A stretch of DNA of 64,000 nucleotides. It comes from Aliiroseovarius sediminis. GTDB lineage: Bacteria; Pseudomonadota; Alphaproteobacteria; Rhodobacterales; Rhodobacteraceae. Each line of letters begins with the position of its first letter. The first letter of the stretch is position 1. The notes under the pieces were generated by a model. The model saw only the letters and a list, made by a program, of their open reading frames with translations. It searched no databases and was not told the origin of the DNA. Shown one piece after another: positions 1 to 7,914 of this stretch. Both the position numbers and the translations under genes were made by a program. The DNA lies in the NCBI RefSeq assembly GCF_022678485.1, contig NZ_JALBYP010000034.1, forward strand, positions 1 to 64,000, read 5' to 3'.

Positions 1-801
1 GACCGCATTGTCATCGGCCCCTGCCGGAACGATGGTCAGGAAGTCACGCCCGTTGATCGTGCCAGCCCAAGTGAAGTCAAAGTCCGCACCGGTGATGACC
101 TCGGCGGGGGCGGTAAGAGTGACTTCTGGTATTTCCGGTTCAGGCTCTGGCGTCGGTTCAGGTTGCGTTTTCATCGCCGTCTGCACCTGCTCCAACGCGG
201 TCTTCAGTTCATCGGCGTTGCCCGCTGGCACAAACACACCTCCCGTATTCTCAGCGATGCAGGACAGACTTGCATGCGCCTCGTCCTGCAAATCGAAGCC
301 GACGACATGGGTGGTGAACTTCACGCCTTGTTTGGCAAGCTGGGCCGACAACGCGCAAGGGTCGGCGTTGCAGGTTTCCACCCCGTCGGAAATCAGCACC
401 ACGGTTGCCGGATTGTCGCGGAACGACAGCAGGTCGGCGGCATGCTGCACCGAGGCGGAAATCGGCGTCTTGCCCACCGGTTTGATCGCGTTCACAGTGT
501 CGATGAAGCCTGCTTTGTCCAGCGGGCCGGGGGCGATCAGCGTCTCGATATCCGTGCAATCGCCCTGACGACGGTGACCGTAAGCAACCAGGCCCAAGTT
601 GGTGTCATCATCCCATCCGTCCACCAGATCCGCCAGAACGTCGCGAGCGATCTCGATTTTCGAGGTCCCGTCGATCTGTCCCCACATGGACCCCGAGGCG
701 TCATAGACGATCACCACATCATCCGCCGCCATGGCCGCCGTTGTGCAGGCAAGGCCGCTGGCAATGGCCCAACCAGCCAGTTTTGCGAAGCTTGTTTTCA
801 T
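1..801 (-). CDS. Secreted VWA-domain protein, 3' part cut by window edge
   Basis: The frame opens at an ATG preceded by GGAGG and runs off the left edge, so only the N-terminal 267 codons are visible. Residues 1-25 form a signal peptide (positive start, hydrophobic core, AMA cleavage site). A von Willebrand factor A domain follows, with the metal-binding MIDAS motif DASGSM near residue 34 and a later conserved D in LISDGVETC. After about residue 200 comes a Pro/Glu-rich linker (PEPTPEPEPE), then the start of a beta-rich domain. VWA domains bind ligands or partner proteins through a divalent metal, so this is probably a periplasmic or surface adhesion/scaffold protein. Its partner is not evident. 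The next gene on the same strand, an unknown membrane protein, starts 80 bases away and may be co-transcribed. Confidence 0.85.
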   Translation of the reverse strand, partial: MKTSFAKLAGWAIASGLACTTAAMAADDVVIVYDASGSMWGQIDGTSKIEIARDVLADLVDGWDDDTNLGLVAYGHRRQGDCTDIETLIAPGPLDKAGFIDTVNAIKPVGKTPISASVQHAADLLSFRDNPATVVLISDGVETCNADPCALSAQLAKQGVKFTTHVVGFDLQDEAHASLSCIAENTGGVFVPAGNADELKTALEQVQTAMKTQPEPTPEPEPEIPEVTLTAPAEVITGADFDFTWAGTINGRDFLTIVPAGADDNAV

Positions 802-881
802 CTTGGGGTCCTCCATCGGTATGACACATGCGCGCGCCGGGTGCGCATACACTGTCGGTTTAGAATACTGTTCGGCAGATA

Positions 882-1865
882 TTACACTGGGTCAACCGTT
901 AGGCTCTGCGACGACGACTTTGTTTCAGTCGCGAAGGCCTGTTCCTTAAGCTTGCGGAACTTGGCGGACATCTGTTCCAACTTGGCGTCCCATTCTGGAT
1001 TGGGCTGCTGACCCTCGATCACCTTGAAATACACCTGCATCATGCAGGTAATCGCAAGCGGCTCAAGCAGTGCGGCCTTGACGCTCCAGGCAAAAAGCAG
1101 CGCGAAAACCACGCCTCCCGCTGCCCATGCGCCAGGCATCAAATAGACCACCAGCGCAGCCGGAGCCAGCATAACGAGAAACACCACGAAGCTGAGACCA
1201 TAGACGATGATCGCCAACCAAGCCGCGTTCTTAAGCAACGGTTTGTAGTTCTGACCGTAAAGCACCAGCGCCTCGCGCGCCGACATCCAGGCGTTGTCCG
1301 ACTTCGTGCGGATGGCATAGGCAAGGATCACCTCGTCGATAAAGCCCACTGCGACACGCAGAAAGGCCGAAAAGATGCCGCCCAACTGTTGCGCACCGGG
1401 GATTGGCAAAATTGTCAAAATGCCGCGCACCAGACCGGTGATCGCACGGATTACGCCTTTGATTAGCTGATCCATAGCAAACAAAATGCTGGCTTGGGGC
1501 AAACGGTCCCGGACCACTGCGCTGGCATGGCCGATCTGGCTGCGTCCCTGTGGCATCGGCTTATCGTCGATCAACTCGACCAGAACCGCAAGGTGGCCAG
1601 CCTTTACGATATAAAGAATATACTCGCGCGCCCAGTACATGATCGCACCGAAAATACCGAAACCGGCAACACCGCCCCAAGCGGTTGTCGTGGCGCGAAA
1701 ATTGGCATCACCAAAGCCGCCGACGCCCCAGCCAACACCGGCACCGACCCCGGTGACCAGAATATAGCCCAGCGTGATCCCGAAATAGACGGCCATACGC
1801 AACAGGATAAAGGGAAGCGTGCGCCCCATCAGGCCGATGGCACGACCAAGACTGAAATCCCACAT
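882..1865 (-). CDS. Uncharacterised multi-pass membrane protein
   Basis: This 327-residue protein has about six hydrophobic segments: two near residues 18-50, one near 65-85, one near 145-180 and two long ones at about 215-270. The cytoplasmic-looking tail is hydrophilic and Lys/Glu-rich. A Gly-rich stretch (GVGAGVGWGVGG) sits between the first two membrane segments. I do not recognise a named family with certainty. Similar proteins, as far as I can recall, are annotated only as membrane proteins in Rhodobacteraceae. The ATG is preceded by AGGAGAAACTTT. It lies between a lipoprotein gene and a secreted VWA gene on the same strand, which suggests a shared envelope role, but that is inference. 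Confidence 0.75.
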   Translation of the reverse strand: MWDFSLGRAIGLMGRTLPFILLRMAVYFGITLGYILVTGVGAGVGWGVGGFGDANFRATTTAWGGVAGFGIFGAIMYWAREYILYIVKAGHLAVLVELIDDKPMPQGRSQIGHASAVVRDRLPQASILFAMDQLIKGVIRAITGLVRGILTILPIPGAQQLGGIFSAFLRVAVGFIDEVILAYAIRTKSDNAWMSAREALVLYGQNYKPLLKNAAWLAIIVYGLSFVVFLVMLAPAALVVYLMPGAWAAGGVVFALLFAWSVKAALLEPLAITCMMQVYFKVIEGQQPNPEWDAKLEQMSAKFRKLKEQAFATETKSSSQSLTVDPV

Positions 1866-1903
1866 AAAGTTTCTCCTGTTTCAAAGCACGGGTAAAGACC
1901 AGG

Positions 1904-2266
1904 TTATCTCTCGCACTTGGTGTTACCGTATTTCGCAGTGCAGGCACGCGCAGCACAGGATGCGATCTGTGCGTCACGCTGTGTCTTGCGAATGTCGACT
2001 GTCTCAATCGTTGTATAGGGTTCGGAAATCGTCTTCATGACAGGCTTGCACTTGGTCGTCTTGCCCACCGTTTCGCAGATGGTTTCACCGCTGGGGCGCT
2101 CTATGCTTCGGAATTTCGTGACGGTTTCATGACGGTAAACCGGTGGTATCTTAAGCAACCACTCGGCCTCGCAATGGGTGCGCTCGGCGCGGAACTCGGG
2201 CGTGCCACATGATGACAGGACAATCACGAATGCTGCAAAAGCGCGAACAGCTTTGAAAAAGCGCAT
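1904..2266 (-). CDS. Small cysteine-rich lipoprotein
   Basis: This 120-residue protein begins with a typical lipoprotein signal: a basic start, a hydrophobic core and the lipobox LSSC with the lipidated cysteine at position 20. The mature part holds six more cysteines (about 32, 64, 73, 104, 109, 118), enough for three disulfides if the protein is exported to the periplasm. The C-terminus is basic. I recognise no family. It lies just upstream of the membrane protein at 882-1865 on the same strand, with a 38-base gap, so the two are probably co-transcribed. The even number of mature cysteines supports a folded extracytoplasmic domain rather than a spurious frame. Confidence 0.7.
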   Translation of the reverse strand: MRFFKAVRAFAAFVIVLSSCGTPEFRAERTHCEAEWLLKIPPVYRHETVTKFRSIERPSGETICETVGKTTKCKPVMKTISEPYTTIETVDIRKTQRDAQIASCAARACTAKYGNTKCER

Positions 2267-2301
2267 GGAGATCTGGTCCCTTCGAATCTTCTTGCGTGTA
2301 T

Positions 2302-2315
2302 AAACGATATCGTTT
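2302..2315. promoter_or_regulatory. 14-bp perfect palindrome, candidate operator
   Basis: The sequence AAACGATATCGTTT is a perfect palindrome in the gap between the divergent lipoprotein gene (start 2266) and the signalling operon (start 2430). A GC-rich imperfect hairpin (CCCC...GGGG) follows it at about 2323-2341. The position fits an operator or dyad for either promoter. No regulator is assigned. Confidence 0.35.
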
Positions 2316-2429
2316 TTTGGCGCCCCCTTCGTTTAGAGGGGACAATGACGACGCTAATGGATTGCAATTAACAAAGCAGGCTGTTGAACTGTCTCAAAAA
2401 CTGGGAGGGTTCAACTTGGAGGGTTCGAT

Positions 2430-2906
2430 ATGAGACGGCTAGCAATCAAAAGCCTAGCCATTCTTGCGCTATGGGCGTCGCAGGCCGTTGCTGGCGATGC
2501 GCCTGCTGTTCTGCGCGTCAGCGGCCAGATTGCCAATGGCCCAATCCTATTGGATTTTTCCCAACTGCGCGACCTGCCACAGATCGGGATTGAAACCTCG
2601 ACAGTGGTAACCGACGGGACGCATCGGTTCACGGGGTTCCTGATGCGAGATCTGCTTGAACACCTTGATGCACAAGGGGATCGCGTCATGGCGACCGGCC
2701 TGAACGATTATGTCGTGGATATTCCTGCCAGCGACTTCATGCAGTTCGACGTGATCATAGCGCACAGCATGGATGGCAAGGCACTTGATCGCGCCGACAA
2801 GGGGCCGCTTTGGATTATCTATCCGCGCGACGATCACACTGAACTGCAAGACATCCGCTATGATTACCGTTGGGTTTGGCAACTGTCCGAGATCGAAGTC
2901 AAATGA
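2430..2906 (+). CDS. Periplasmic molybdopterin-domain-like protein without cysteine
   Basis: This 158-residue protein has a signal peptide (about residues 1-21, ending AVAGDA). A compact domain resembling the oxidoreductase molybdopterin-binding (sulfite-oxidase-like) fold follows. Supporting stretches are FTGFLMRDLLEHL, the GLNDYVVDIP strand pair and the WIIYPRDD segment. Members of the catalytic family use a conserved cysteine to bind molybdenum. This protein contains no cysteine at all, so if the fold assignment is right it probably does not carry a working Mo centre. Its stop overlaps the start of a histidine kinase (ATGA, 2903-2906), which suggests a periplasmic ligand-sensing or accessory role for that kinase. 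It starts at ATG 2430 after GGAGG. Confidence 0.75.
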   Translation: MRRLAIKSLAILALWASQAVAGDAPAVLRVSGQIANGPILLDFSQLRDLPQIGIETSTVVTDGTHRFTGFLMRDLLEHLDAQGDRVMATGLNDYVVDIPASDFMQFDVIIAHSMDGKALDRADKGPLWIIYPRDDHTELQDIRYDYRWVWQLSEIEVK

Positions 2907-4675
2907 GGCTTTTCGGCGGTGCCGGTCTGCGGCTGATCCTGCCCTTGGTTGCCATTCTGGTCTTCGTCATATTGCTGACCTTTTCGCTGTTGCGCATGGT
3001 CGAGGTCGAAACCGACATGCGAGTGGACGCGGAACAAAATATGCTTTGGGTCATGCATCAAAGTGAAAGCGCGGCGCGGCGGCTGGTTGAAGCCACGATG
3101 CAGGCAGAGCTGGGCGAAGTCGACGCCGGGCAGATCGCACTTCGTCTTGACCTGCTGCGCAGCCGCTTCGCGCTGTTGCGGGATGGACCACAGCATCGGT
3201 TTGTCGAGCAGATAGGCTTGCAACAGCAGTTGTCGCAAATGCACACTACCTTGCAACAGCTTGACCCATTACCCAAAGACTTCACCCCGGCACAAGCCAG
3301 ACAGCTTCGCCTAGAACTGGCCACCTTTCCTGCATTTTTTGCACAGGCGGCCAACAAGACGATGATCCGCGAATGGGACAATCTGGGTAATCGGCTGGAA
3401 ACCTCGCGCAATCAACTGCGCCAGATCATCGCCTCGCTGATTGGCATTATGGTGACAGGCGCAATCTTGACCTTCACGCTTGTTTTGGCGCTGCGGCTGT
3501 CGCGGCAGCGAAACCGCATGTTGCGCCGCGAACGGGATTTTTCCGGGCTTTTGATCTCTTCCAGCGGTGAGGGTATTCTTGCGGTTGACGATGCCGGGGA
3601 TTGCACCCTTTGGAACCCAGCAATGTCGTCAATGATGGGCCAATCCCCCGAACAGGCGGTGGGGCGAAAGCTGCGCGAGGTTGCCGGGTTTTTCGATATC
3701 GTGCCGGTGCGCAACGCTGTTGCAGAGGCCTTGCGCGGAACAACTGCAACTTTGTTGTTTCAACCGCTTTTTCGGAAAGCGCATAAACCACCATTGTATG
3801 TCGATATAAAAGTATCACCGATGCGCGATGATGGGCGGGTCATCGGCGCCATCGTTTTCATGCACGACGCCAGCGACCGCTACGCCGCCAAAGAAAAAGA
3901 AGCCGAGAACCGCGCAAGGCTGGAACATCTTGTCGTCGAAAGGACGCGTGAACTGGATGACGCGCTTACGCGGGAAAGGTCCGCAGCCAACCTTTACCGC
4001 AATTTTGCCGGAATGATTTCCCATCAATTCCGCACACCATTGGCGGTGGCAGACTCCGCATTGCAACGCCTAATTCGCAGGGGACCACGTGCCAACCCGG
4101 ACGAGATCACGGAACGTGCAATAGGTGCCCGCAATGCTATCGCCGGACTGACACGCATGGTTGAAAGTACGCTTGACGCGGCGCGCCTTCAGGCAGGACA
4201 GGTTGGCGCGCGACGAGTGCCCTGTAATCTTGTCGAAGTGCTGGATATGGTCGGCACGCGCCAACGCGCGGCTTCGCCAGACATCAACATCGAACTCCAC
4301 CATGCGGACACTGTGGATGCCGTCGCCCTTTGCGATCCGGCCCATGCCGAACAGGTGCTGGAAAACCTGCTGTCCAACGCGGTGAAATACGCCCATCCCA
4401 ACACCTCCGTTTCAGCGCGTGTGCATGACGATGATCGGAACGTGCTTTGCGACATCATCAGCGCCGGTTCTGCGATCGACAAGGCGGACCGGGATCACGT
4501 GTTCGAACCCAACTTTCGCGGTCTTAACAGTGTGGGAACGCAGGGCACCGGGGTCGGGCTTTTCATAGCACGGAGCCTTGCGCGCATGCAGGGCGGCGAG
4601 GTCAGCTTGCTTCCCGATGATGGAACGACCACATTCCGCCTGACACTGCCACGGTTCCGAGGGGCCACAAAATGA
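2903..4675 (+). CDS. PAS-containing sensor histidine kinase
   Basis: I place the start at ATG 2903, overlapping the upstream stop, because the 590-residue product then begins with a basic residue and a transmembrane helix (about 9-32). A periplasmic helical region (about 35-175) and a second membrane helix (about 178-200) follow. Next comes a PAS domain (about 215-340) and then a dimerisation/phosphoacceptor domain with H-box SHQFRTPL, His at about 374. The HATPase domain shows an N-box (VLENLLSNAVKYAHP) and a G-box (GTGVGLFIARSLA). It should autophosphorylate in response to a periplasmic or membrane signal and pass phosphate to the response regulator whose gene overlaps it by 4 bases (4672-4675). 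The cognate signal is unknown. Confidence 0.93.
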   Translation: MRLFGGAGLRLILPLVAILVFVILLTFSLLRMVEVETDMRVDAEQNMLWVMHQSESAARRLVEATMQAELGEVDAGQIALRLDLLRSRFALLRDGPQHRFVEQIGLQQQLSQMHTTLQQLDPLPKDFTPAQARQLRLELATFPAFFAQAANKTMIREWDNLGNRLETSRNQLRQIIASLIGIMVTGAILTFTLVLALRLSRQRNRMLRRERDFSGLLISSSGEGILAVDDAGDCTLWNPAMSSMMGQSPEQAVGRKLREVAGFFDIVPVRNAVAEALRGTTATLLFQPLFRKAHKPPLYVDIKVSPMRDDGRVIGAIVFMHDASDRYAAKEKEAENRARLEHLVVERTRELDDALTRERSAANLYRNFAGMISHQFRTPLAVADSALQRLIRRGPRANPDEITERAIGARNAIAGLTRMVESTLDAARLQAGQVGARRVPCNLVEVLDMVGTRQRAASPDINIELHHADTVDAVALCDPAHAEQVLENLLSNAVKYAHPNTSVSARVHDDDRNVLCDIISAGSAIDKADRDHVFEPNFRGLNSVGTQGTGVGLFIARSLARMQGGEVSLLPDDGTTTFRLTLPRFRGATK

Positions 4676-5724
4676 GTATAAAGCCCGCCACTCCGTTGAT
4701 CCTGGTGGTCGAGGATGAACCCGCCTTGCGCCGCGACATTGTGGAAGAATTGCAGGACGCCGGATATCGCACGTTGGCCGCTGCGGACGGACATGAAGCA
4801 CAAAGGATGATTGCCCGAGTCACACCGGATCTGGTCTTGTGCGACATCACCATGCCAAAACTTGACGGCTATGGCCTGTTGACAGCTATGCGCGCAGACC
4901 GGCCCGAACTTGCAACGGCGCCTTTTGTCTTTCTTACCGCGATGTCGGAACCGCAGGAAGTGATCGAAGGCAAGCTTCAGGGCGCCGACGACTATCTTGT
5001 CAAGCCGGTGGACTATGACCTGCTGCTTGCAACGGTCGCCGCCCGCCTGCGACAGGTCGCGCGTATTCGCGGTCAGCACAATACCGAAATTGACCGGATG
5101 CGAGAGGCACTTGAGGAGCTGTCAGACAGAGGGTCGCAACGGGCACTTGACCTGATCACACAGGGGATCGTGCTACTGGATCAACACGGCGACGTTGTCC
5201 ATCTTAACCGTGCGGCACAAGATATGGCAAACAATGCCGAGTTCATTACCTGGCGACACTCTGCCCTGCACGCATCAGACCCGCTTTGCGACAAGGCTTT
5301 GCAGCAAGCAATCTCGGACACCACAGAAGCTGTGACAGAAGGCTCTGAAAGGGTCGCCGGGATCATACTGCACCGATCTCGGGATGGGCGATCTATCTCG
5401 GCGCTTGTCTGCACACTTGCGCCGGATCCAGCCCATACAACGAACCAGCCGCGCATCGCCCTGTTTTTGTCACCCCCAACAGATGGAAAGAAGGTGTCAG
5501 AGCCGCTCTTGATCGAGTTGTTCGGCCTAACGCCAACCGAAGCGCGTGTCGCGGCCATTCTTGCCCGTGGCGCACGCCCTTCGGATGTGGCAGACGAACT
5601 TGGCGTTTCGCAGACGACCATTTCTTTTCACATGCGCAATTTGTTTCAAAAAACCGGCACACACCGGCAGGCCGATCTCGTGGCGCTTATCCTTGTCGGG
5701 CCGATGGCAGTCAAAACTCCCTAA
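4672..5724 (+). CDS. Response regulator, REC plus LuxR-type DNA-binding domain
   Basis: This 350-residue protein has an N-terminal receiver domain with the acidic pair in VVEDEP, phosphoacceptor Asp near 58 (LCDITMPKLDG), a conserved Thr (FLTAMS) and Lys (YLVKPVD). A middle section of about 130 residues includes a PAS-like stretch (LITQGIVLLDQHGDVVHLN). The C-terminus is a LuxR-family helix-turn-helix (LTPTEARVAAILARG ... VSQTTISFHMRNLFQKTG). The start ATG overlaps the kinase stop, so the two are translated together and form a cognate pair. Most LuxR-type response regulators are about 210 residues, so the inserted middle domain is unusual and could bind a second signal. Targets are not identifiable here. 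Confidence 0.92.
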   Translation: MSIKPATPLILVVEDEPALRRDIVEELQDAGYRTLAAADGHEAQRMIARVTPDLVLCDITMPKLDGYGLLTAMRADRPELATAPFVFLTAMSEPQEVIEGKLQGADDYLVKPVDYDLLLATVAARLRQVARIRGQHNTEIDRMREALEELSDRGSQRALDLITQGIVLLDQHGDVVHLNRAAQDMANNAEFITWRHSALHASDPLCDKALQQAISDTTEAVTEGSERVAGIILHRSRDGRSISALVCTLAPDPAHTTNQPRIALFLSPPTDGKKVSEPLLIELFGLTPTEARVAAILARGARPSDVADELGVSQTTISFHMRNLFQKTGTHRQADLVALILVGPMAVKTP

Positions 5725-5879
5725 GTCCCAATTGGGTCCTGCGCCCTTTTTGCTTCACCCTGTCGACAGACCCACTGCGCGGGTTAAAGCTCGGCTGTTC
5801 AAGCGGGACACACTGACCGCGTGACATTGTTCCTTCGGCGATGCACCGAAGCGGTATCGGCAACGCAGATGAAGCCCCG

Positions 5880-6815
5880 TTACCCAAGCGAACCAGCCAA
5901 AGCCTCTGCCACCGCTATATCCGCCATTTCCAATACAGCCTCGCGGGACTCAGCAACCGCAATGAACCGACCATTGTGGCAAAACTTCGCCCCACTGACG
6001 CCGCTGGCGGTCTTCAGCGCGGCATTGGTTAATCCGGCCCAAGCAGCCGGTAGGTCGGCGCGATTGTCGAACGTATCATCCCCCACGCGGATCGTCGTCA
6101 GGGCCCAATCCGTTCCACGCGGGTGAATAACAAACAACAGATGGTCAGCCTTCGCCTTTTCAATACTTGAACGAAACGGCATACCCATCGGCAGTTCAAG
6201 AACGTGCGCCTCGCCGGCCAATTCTATGGCGGTCATCACCATGGCCTCGGCGCGGAATTTCGCGGCCTTGTGATTGATCTGTGCTTCTACAAAGGCACGT
6301 GCCACGGGTAAGGCAGCCATAAAGGCGCGATCATCGGCACCCTCGTCGCGGTCATCAAACACCGGCTTCAGGCTTTCCAGCAAAACAGGCAGTGTCATAC
6401 CAGAAAACAATGGCCCCGCTTCTGATGCGTTCACGGCACCATTGTCGAGCAGATCGACGGGTACAACAAAATCTTGCTCGAACTTGTCATGGATCGCATT
6501 GATATCATGTTCGGGCACATCCATTGCGCGCAGATAGTCGCGGCCATACTGTGCCCAGATCAAACCAAAAGAGCTATAAGGCCGGCCATCTGTGCGCAGC
6601 GGGTTGGGACGTTGGTGGTGATCGAATATTTGCGCACGCGCATCAAAATCACCTCCGACATCATAAACAATCCGATCCTCGCCGGGCTTGGTCCACGCTT
6701 CATCCCGACTGCGAATCAACTCGGCATTGGGGAACAACCGCATCAGAATGACCGAAGACAACAGTTCATCGGCATGAAAGCCACCGGAATGGGTGACGAG
6801 TTGGGAGATGGTCAT
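5880..6815 (-). CDS. MYG1 family (UPF0160) metal-dependent protein
   Basis: This 311-residue protein matches the MYG1/UPF0160 family, related to the DHH phosphoesterase fold. The N-terminal motif HSGGFHADE and the downstream DVGGDFDARAQIFDHHQ supply the expected metal-binding His and Asp residues. The human member is a 3'-5' RNA exonuclease; the bacterial role is unknown. The length is typical of bacterial members. The gene stands alone, with about 155 bases to the response regulator downstream and about 208 bases to the next gene upstream, and the start ATG is well supported by family alignment at MTISQLVTHSGG. Confidence 0.9.
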   Translation of the reverse strand: MTISQLVTHSGGFHADELLSSVILMRLFPNAELIRSRDEAWTKPGEDRIVYDVGGDFDARAQIFDHHQRPNPLRTDGRPYSSFGLIWAQYGRDYLRAMDVPEHDINAIHDKFEQDFVVPVDLLDNGAVNASEAGPLFSGMTLPVLLESLKPVFDDRDEGADDRAFMAALPVARAFVEAQINHKAAKFRAEAMVMTAIELAGEAHVLELPMGMPFRSSIEKAKADHLLFVIHPRGTDWALTTIRVGDDTFDNRADLPAAWAGLTNAALKTASGVSGAKFCHNGRFIAVAESREAVLEMADIAVAEALAGSLG

Positions 6816-7023
6816 CAGATATAGCCTCCAGCCAGGTGCAAAACGATTTGGGCGACCCCGAAGGCCGCCCTGTCGATGTGTGCAATCTCAGTTCTGCGTG
6901 TGCATTAGATCAAACCCGCATCCTGCGCTGCAAAAGCTAATACGCCCAGCTTATCGCCAATGAACGGCGTCGCACGATCCTTGATCCGATTCCGTTGCAA
7001 CGTTGCCCGGATTTACGAAGTCA

Positions 7024-7335
7024 TCAGTGTGTCCACGAACCGCGGCGGTTGGTGGCAAAGTTATCACCATAGCCACCGGGACGGATGTTATGCTGACGTT
7101 TGTGCGGATCTTGCACGACCGCGTTGATACCGTGCTCGCGCGCATAGTTCAAAGCAGCCTCTTTCGTGTCGAACCGCATCCGCACTTGGCTTTGCGTATC
7201 CGACGAACTGGTCCAGCCCATCAACGGATCAATATCGCGCGGCTCGTTGGGCGCGAATTCCAAAAGCCAGACCTTGGTCTTGGCCTGCCCTGATGTCATG
7301 GCGTTACGAGCGGGTTGATAGACACGTGCGCGCAT
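7024..7335 (-). CDS. NDUFS4-like complex I accessory subunit
   Basis: The 103-residue product resembles the ETC complex I subunit conserved region (NDUFS4/18-kDa subunit family) found in mitochondria and alphaproteobacteria. Supporting motifs are the N-terminal [15 protein letters not shown], the LEFAP segment, [29 protein letters not shown] and the C-terminal [10 protein letters not shown]. The protein sits at the matrix/cytoplasmic arm of NADH dehydrogenase in known systems. I chose the ATG at 7335 because an AAGGAG lies 8 bases upstream and because the family starts there; the longer open frame upstream has no family similarity. It is a single gene, unlinked to the nuo operon in this window. 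Confidence 0.9.
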   Translation of the reverse strand: MRARVYQPARNAMTSGQAKTKVWLLEFAPNEPRDIDPLMGWTSSSDTQSQVRMRFDTKEAALNYAREHGINAVVQDPHKRQHNIRPGGYGDNFATNRRGSWTH

Positions 7336-7914
7336 CCGGGATCTCCTTGAAAGCCTATGTGGTTTATCCGGCATGCGCGTTGGTAATTCAAGCTGATTTA
7401 GCACAAGACCTGCAAACACCACAGCATACGCTTTCGACCCAGCTGCGGGCCGAAAGCGTAGGGGGTGAGTGGTGGTTTGAAAAAATCAGAGTGGCTGCCG
7501 GTAACGACAAGGGAGCGAGGGGTGGGGTGGGTATATCGTCGTTACCGGCAGACCGTTCTGCTGCTTGCTTCCAACACCTAACCCAACGACCTAGGTTGAG
7601 CAAGCCCAAAAAATACCTTTGGTTGCATTTTTTTGGCCAAAACCTTTGCCTAAAGGGTAACATTTCCGTTATATACAAACACCTTACCAATAGGTAAGCG
7701 AGCAGTGAGGCTAAAGCCCCATCGCCCGATGTTACATCTTCTGATTGTATTATTGCAGCATGATTAAAGCGCCTGAACGCGCTTAACTTTGATTTATAAT
7801 CTGATTAACGCGTTCATCTCACAACTCACCAATTATGGGGAGGAGAGGGTAAAGTATTCCTTACCTCTTGAAGCAGAACAAAATGTGACCATTCTTAGTC
7901 TTGGAAGGATTCGC
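7336..7914. other. Long intergenic region between the NDUFS4-like gene and uvrB
   Basis: No credible gene is visible in these 579 bases. They hold a perfect 14-bp inverted repeat enclosing a G-quadruplex-type run (7495-7551, listed separately), a small perfect hairpin CTTACC-AATA-GGTAAG at 7683-7698, and AT-rich DNA from about 7600 to 7860 that probably carries the uvrB promoter. I did not find a convincing Rhodobacter-type LexA box (GTTC-N7-GTTC). A reading frame running into uvrB from 7789 is ignored because it lacks family similarity and a ribosome-binding site. Confidence 0.6.
7495..7551. repeat. Perfect 14-bp inverted repeat with G4-type loop
   Basis: CTGCCGGTAACGAC at 7495-7508 is repeated in exact inverted form at 7538-7551. 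The 29-base loop contains four G-runs (GGGagcgaGGGGtGGGGtGGG, 7511-7531) matching the canonical G-quadruplex pattern on the plus strand. There is no T-run after either arm, so it does not look like a standard Rho-independent terminator. Confidence 0.7.

Noticed and set aside
163-1011. 282-codon plus-strand frame across the VWA gene
   Set aside because: It is antisense to the VWA gene, whose signal peptide, MIDAS motif and ribosome-binding site are clear. The frame lacks any family resemblance.
7415-7780. Search for tRNA or CRISPR in the long uvrB upstream gap
   Set aside because: No acceptor/T-loop pattern (GTTCRANNC) or regularly spaced repeats were visible. The inverted repeat there is a single element.
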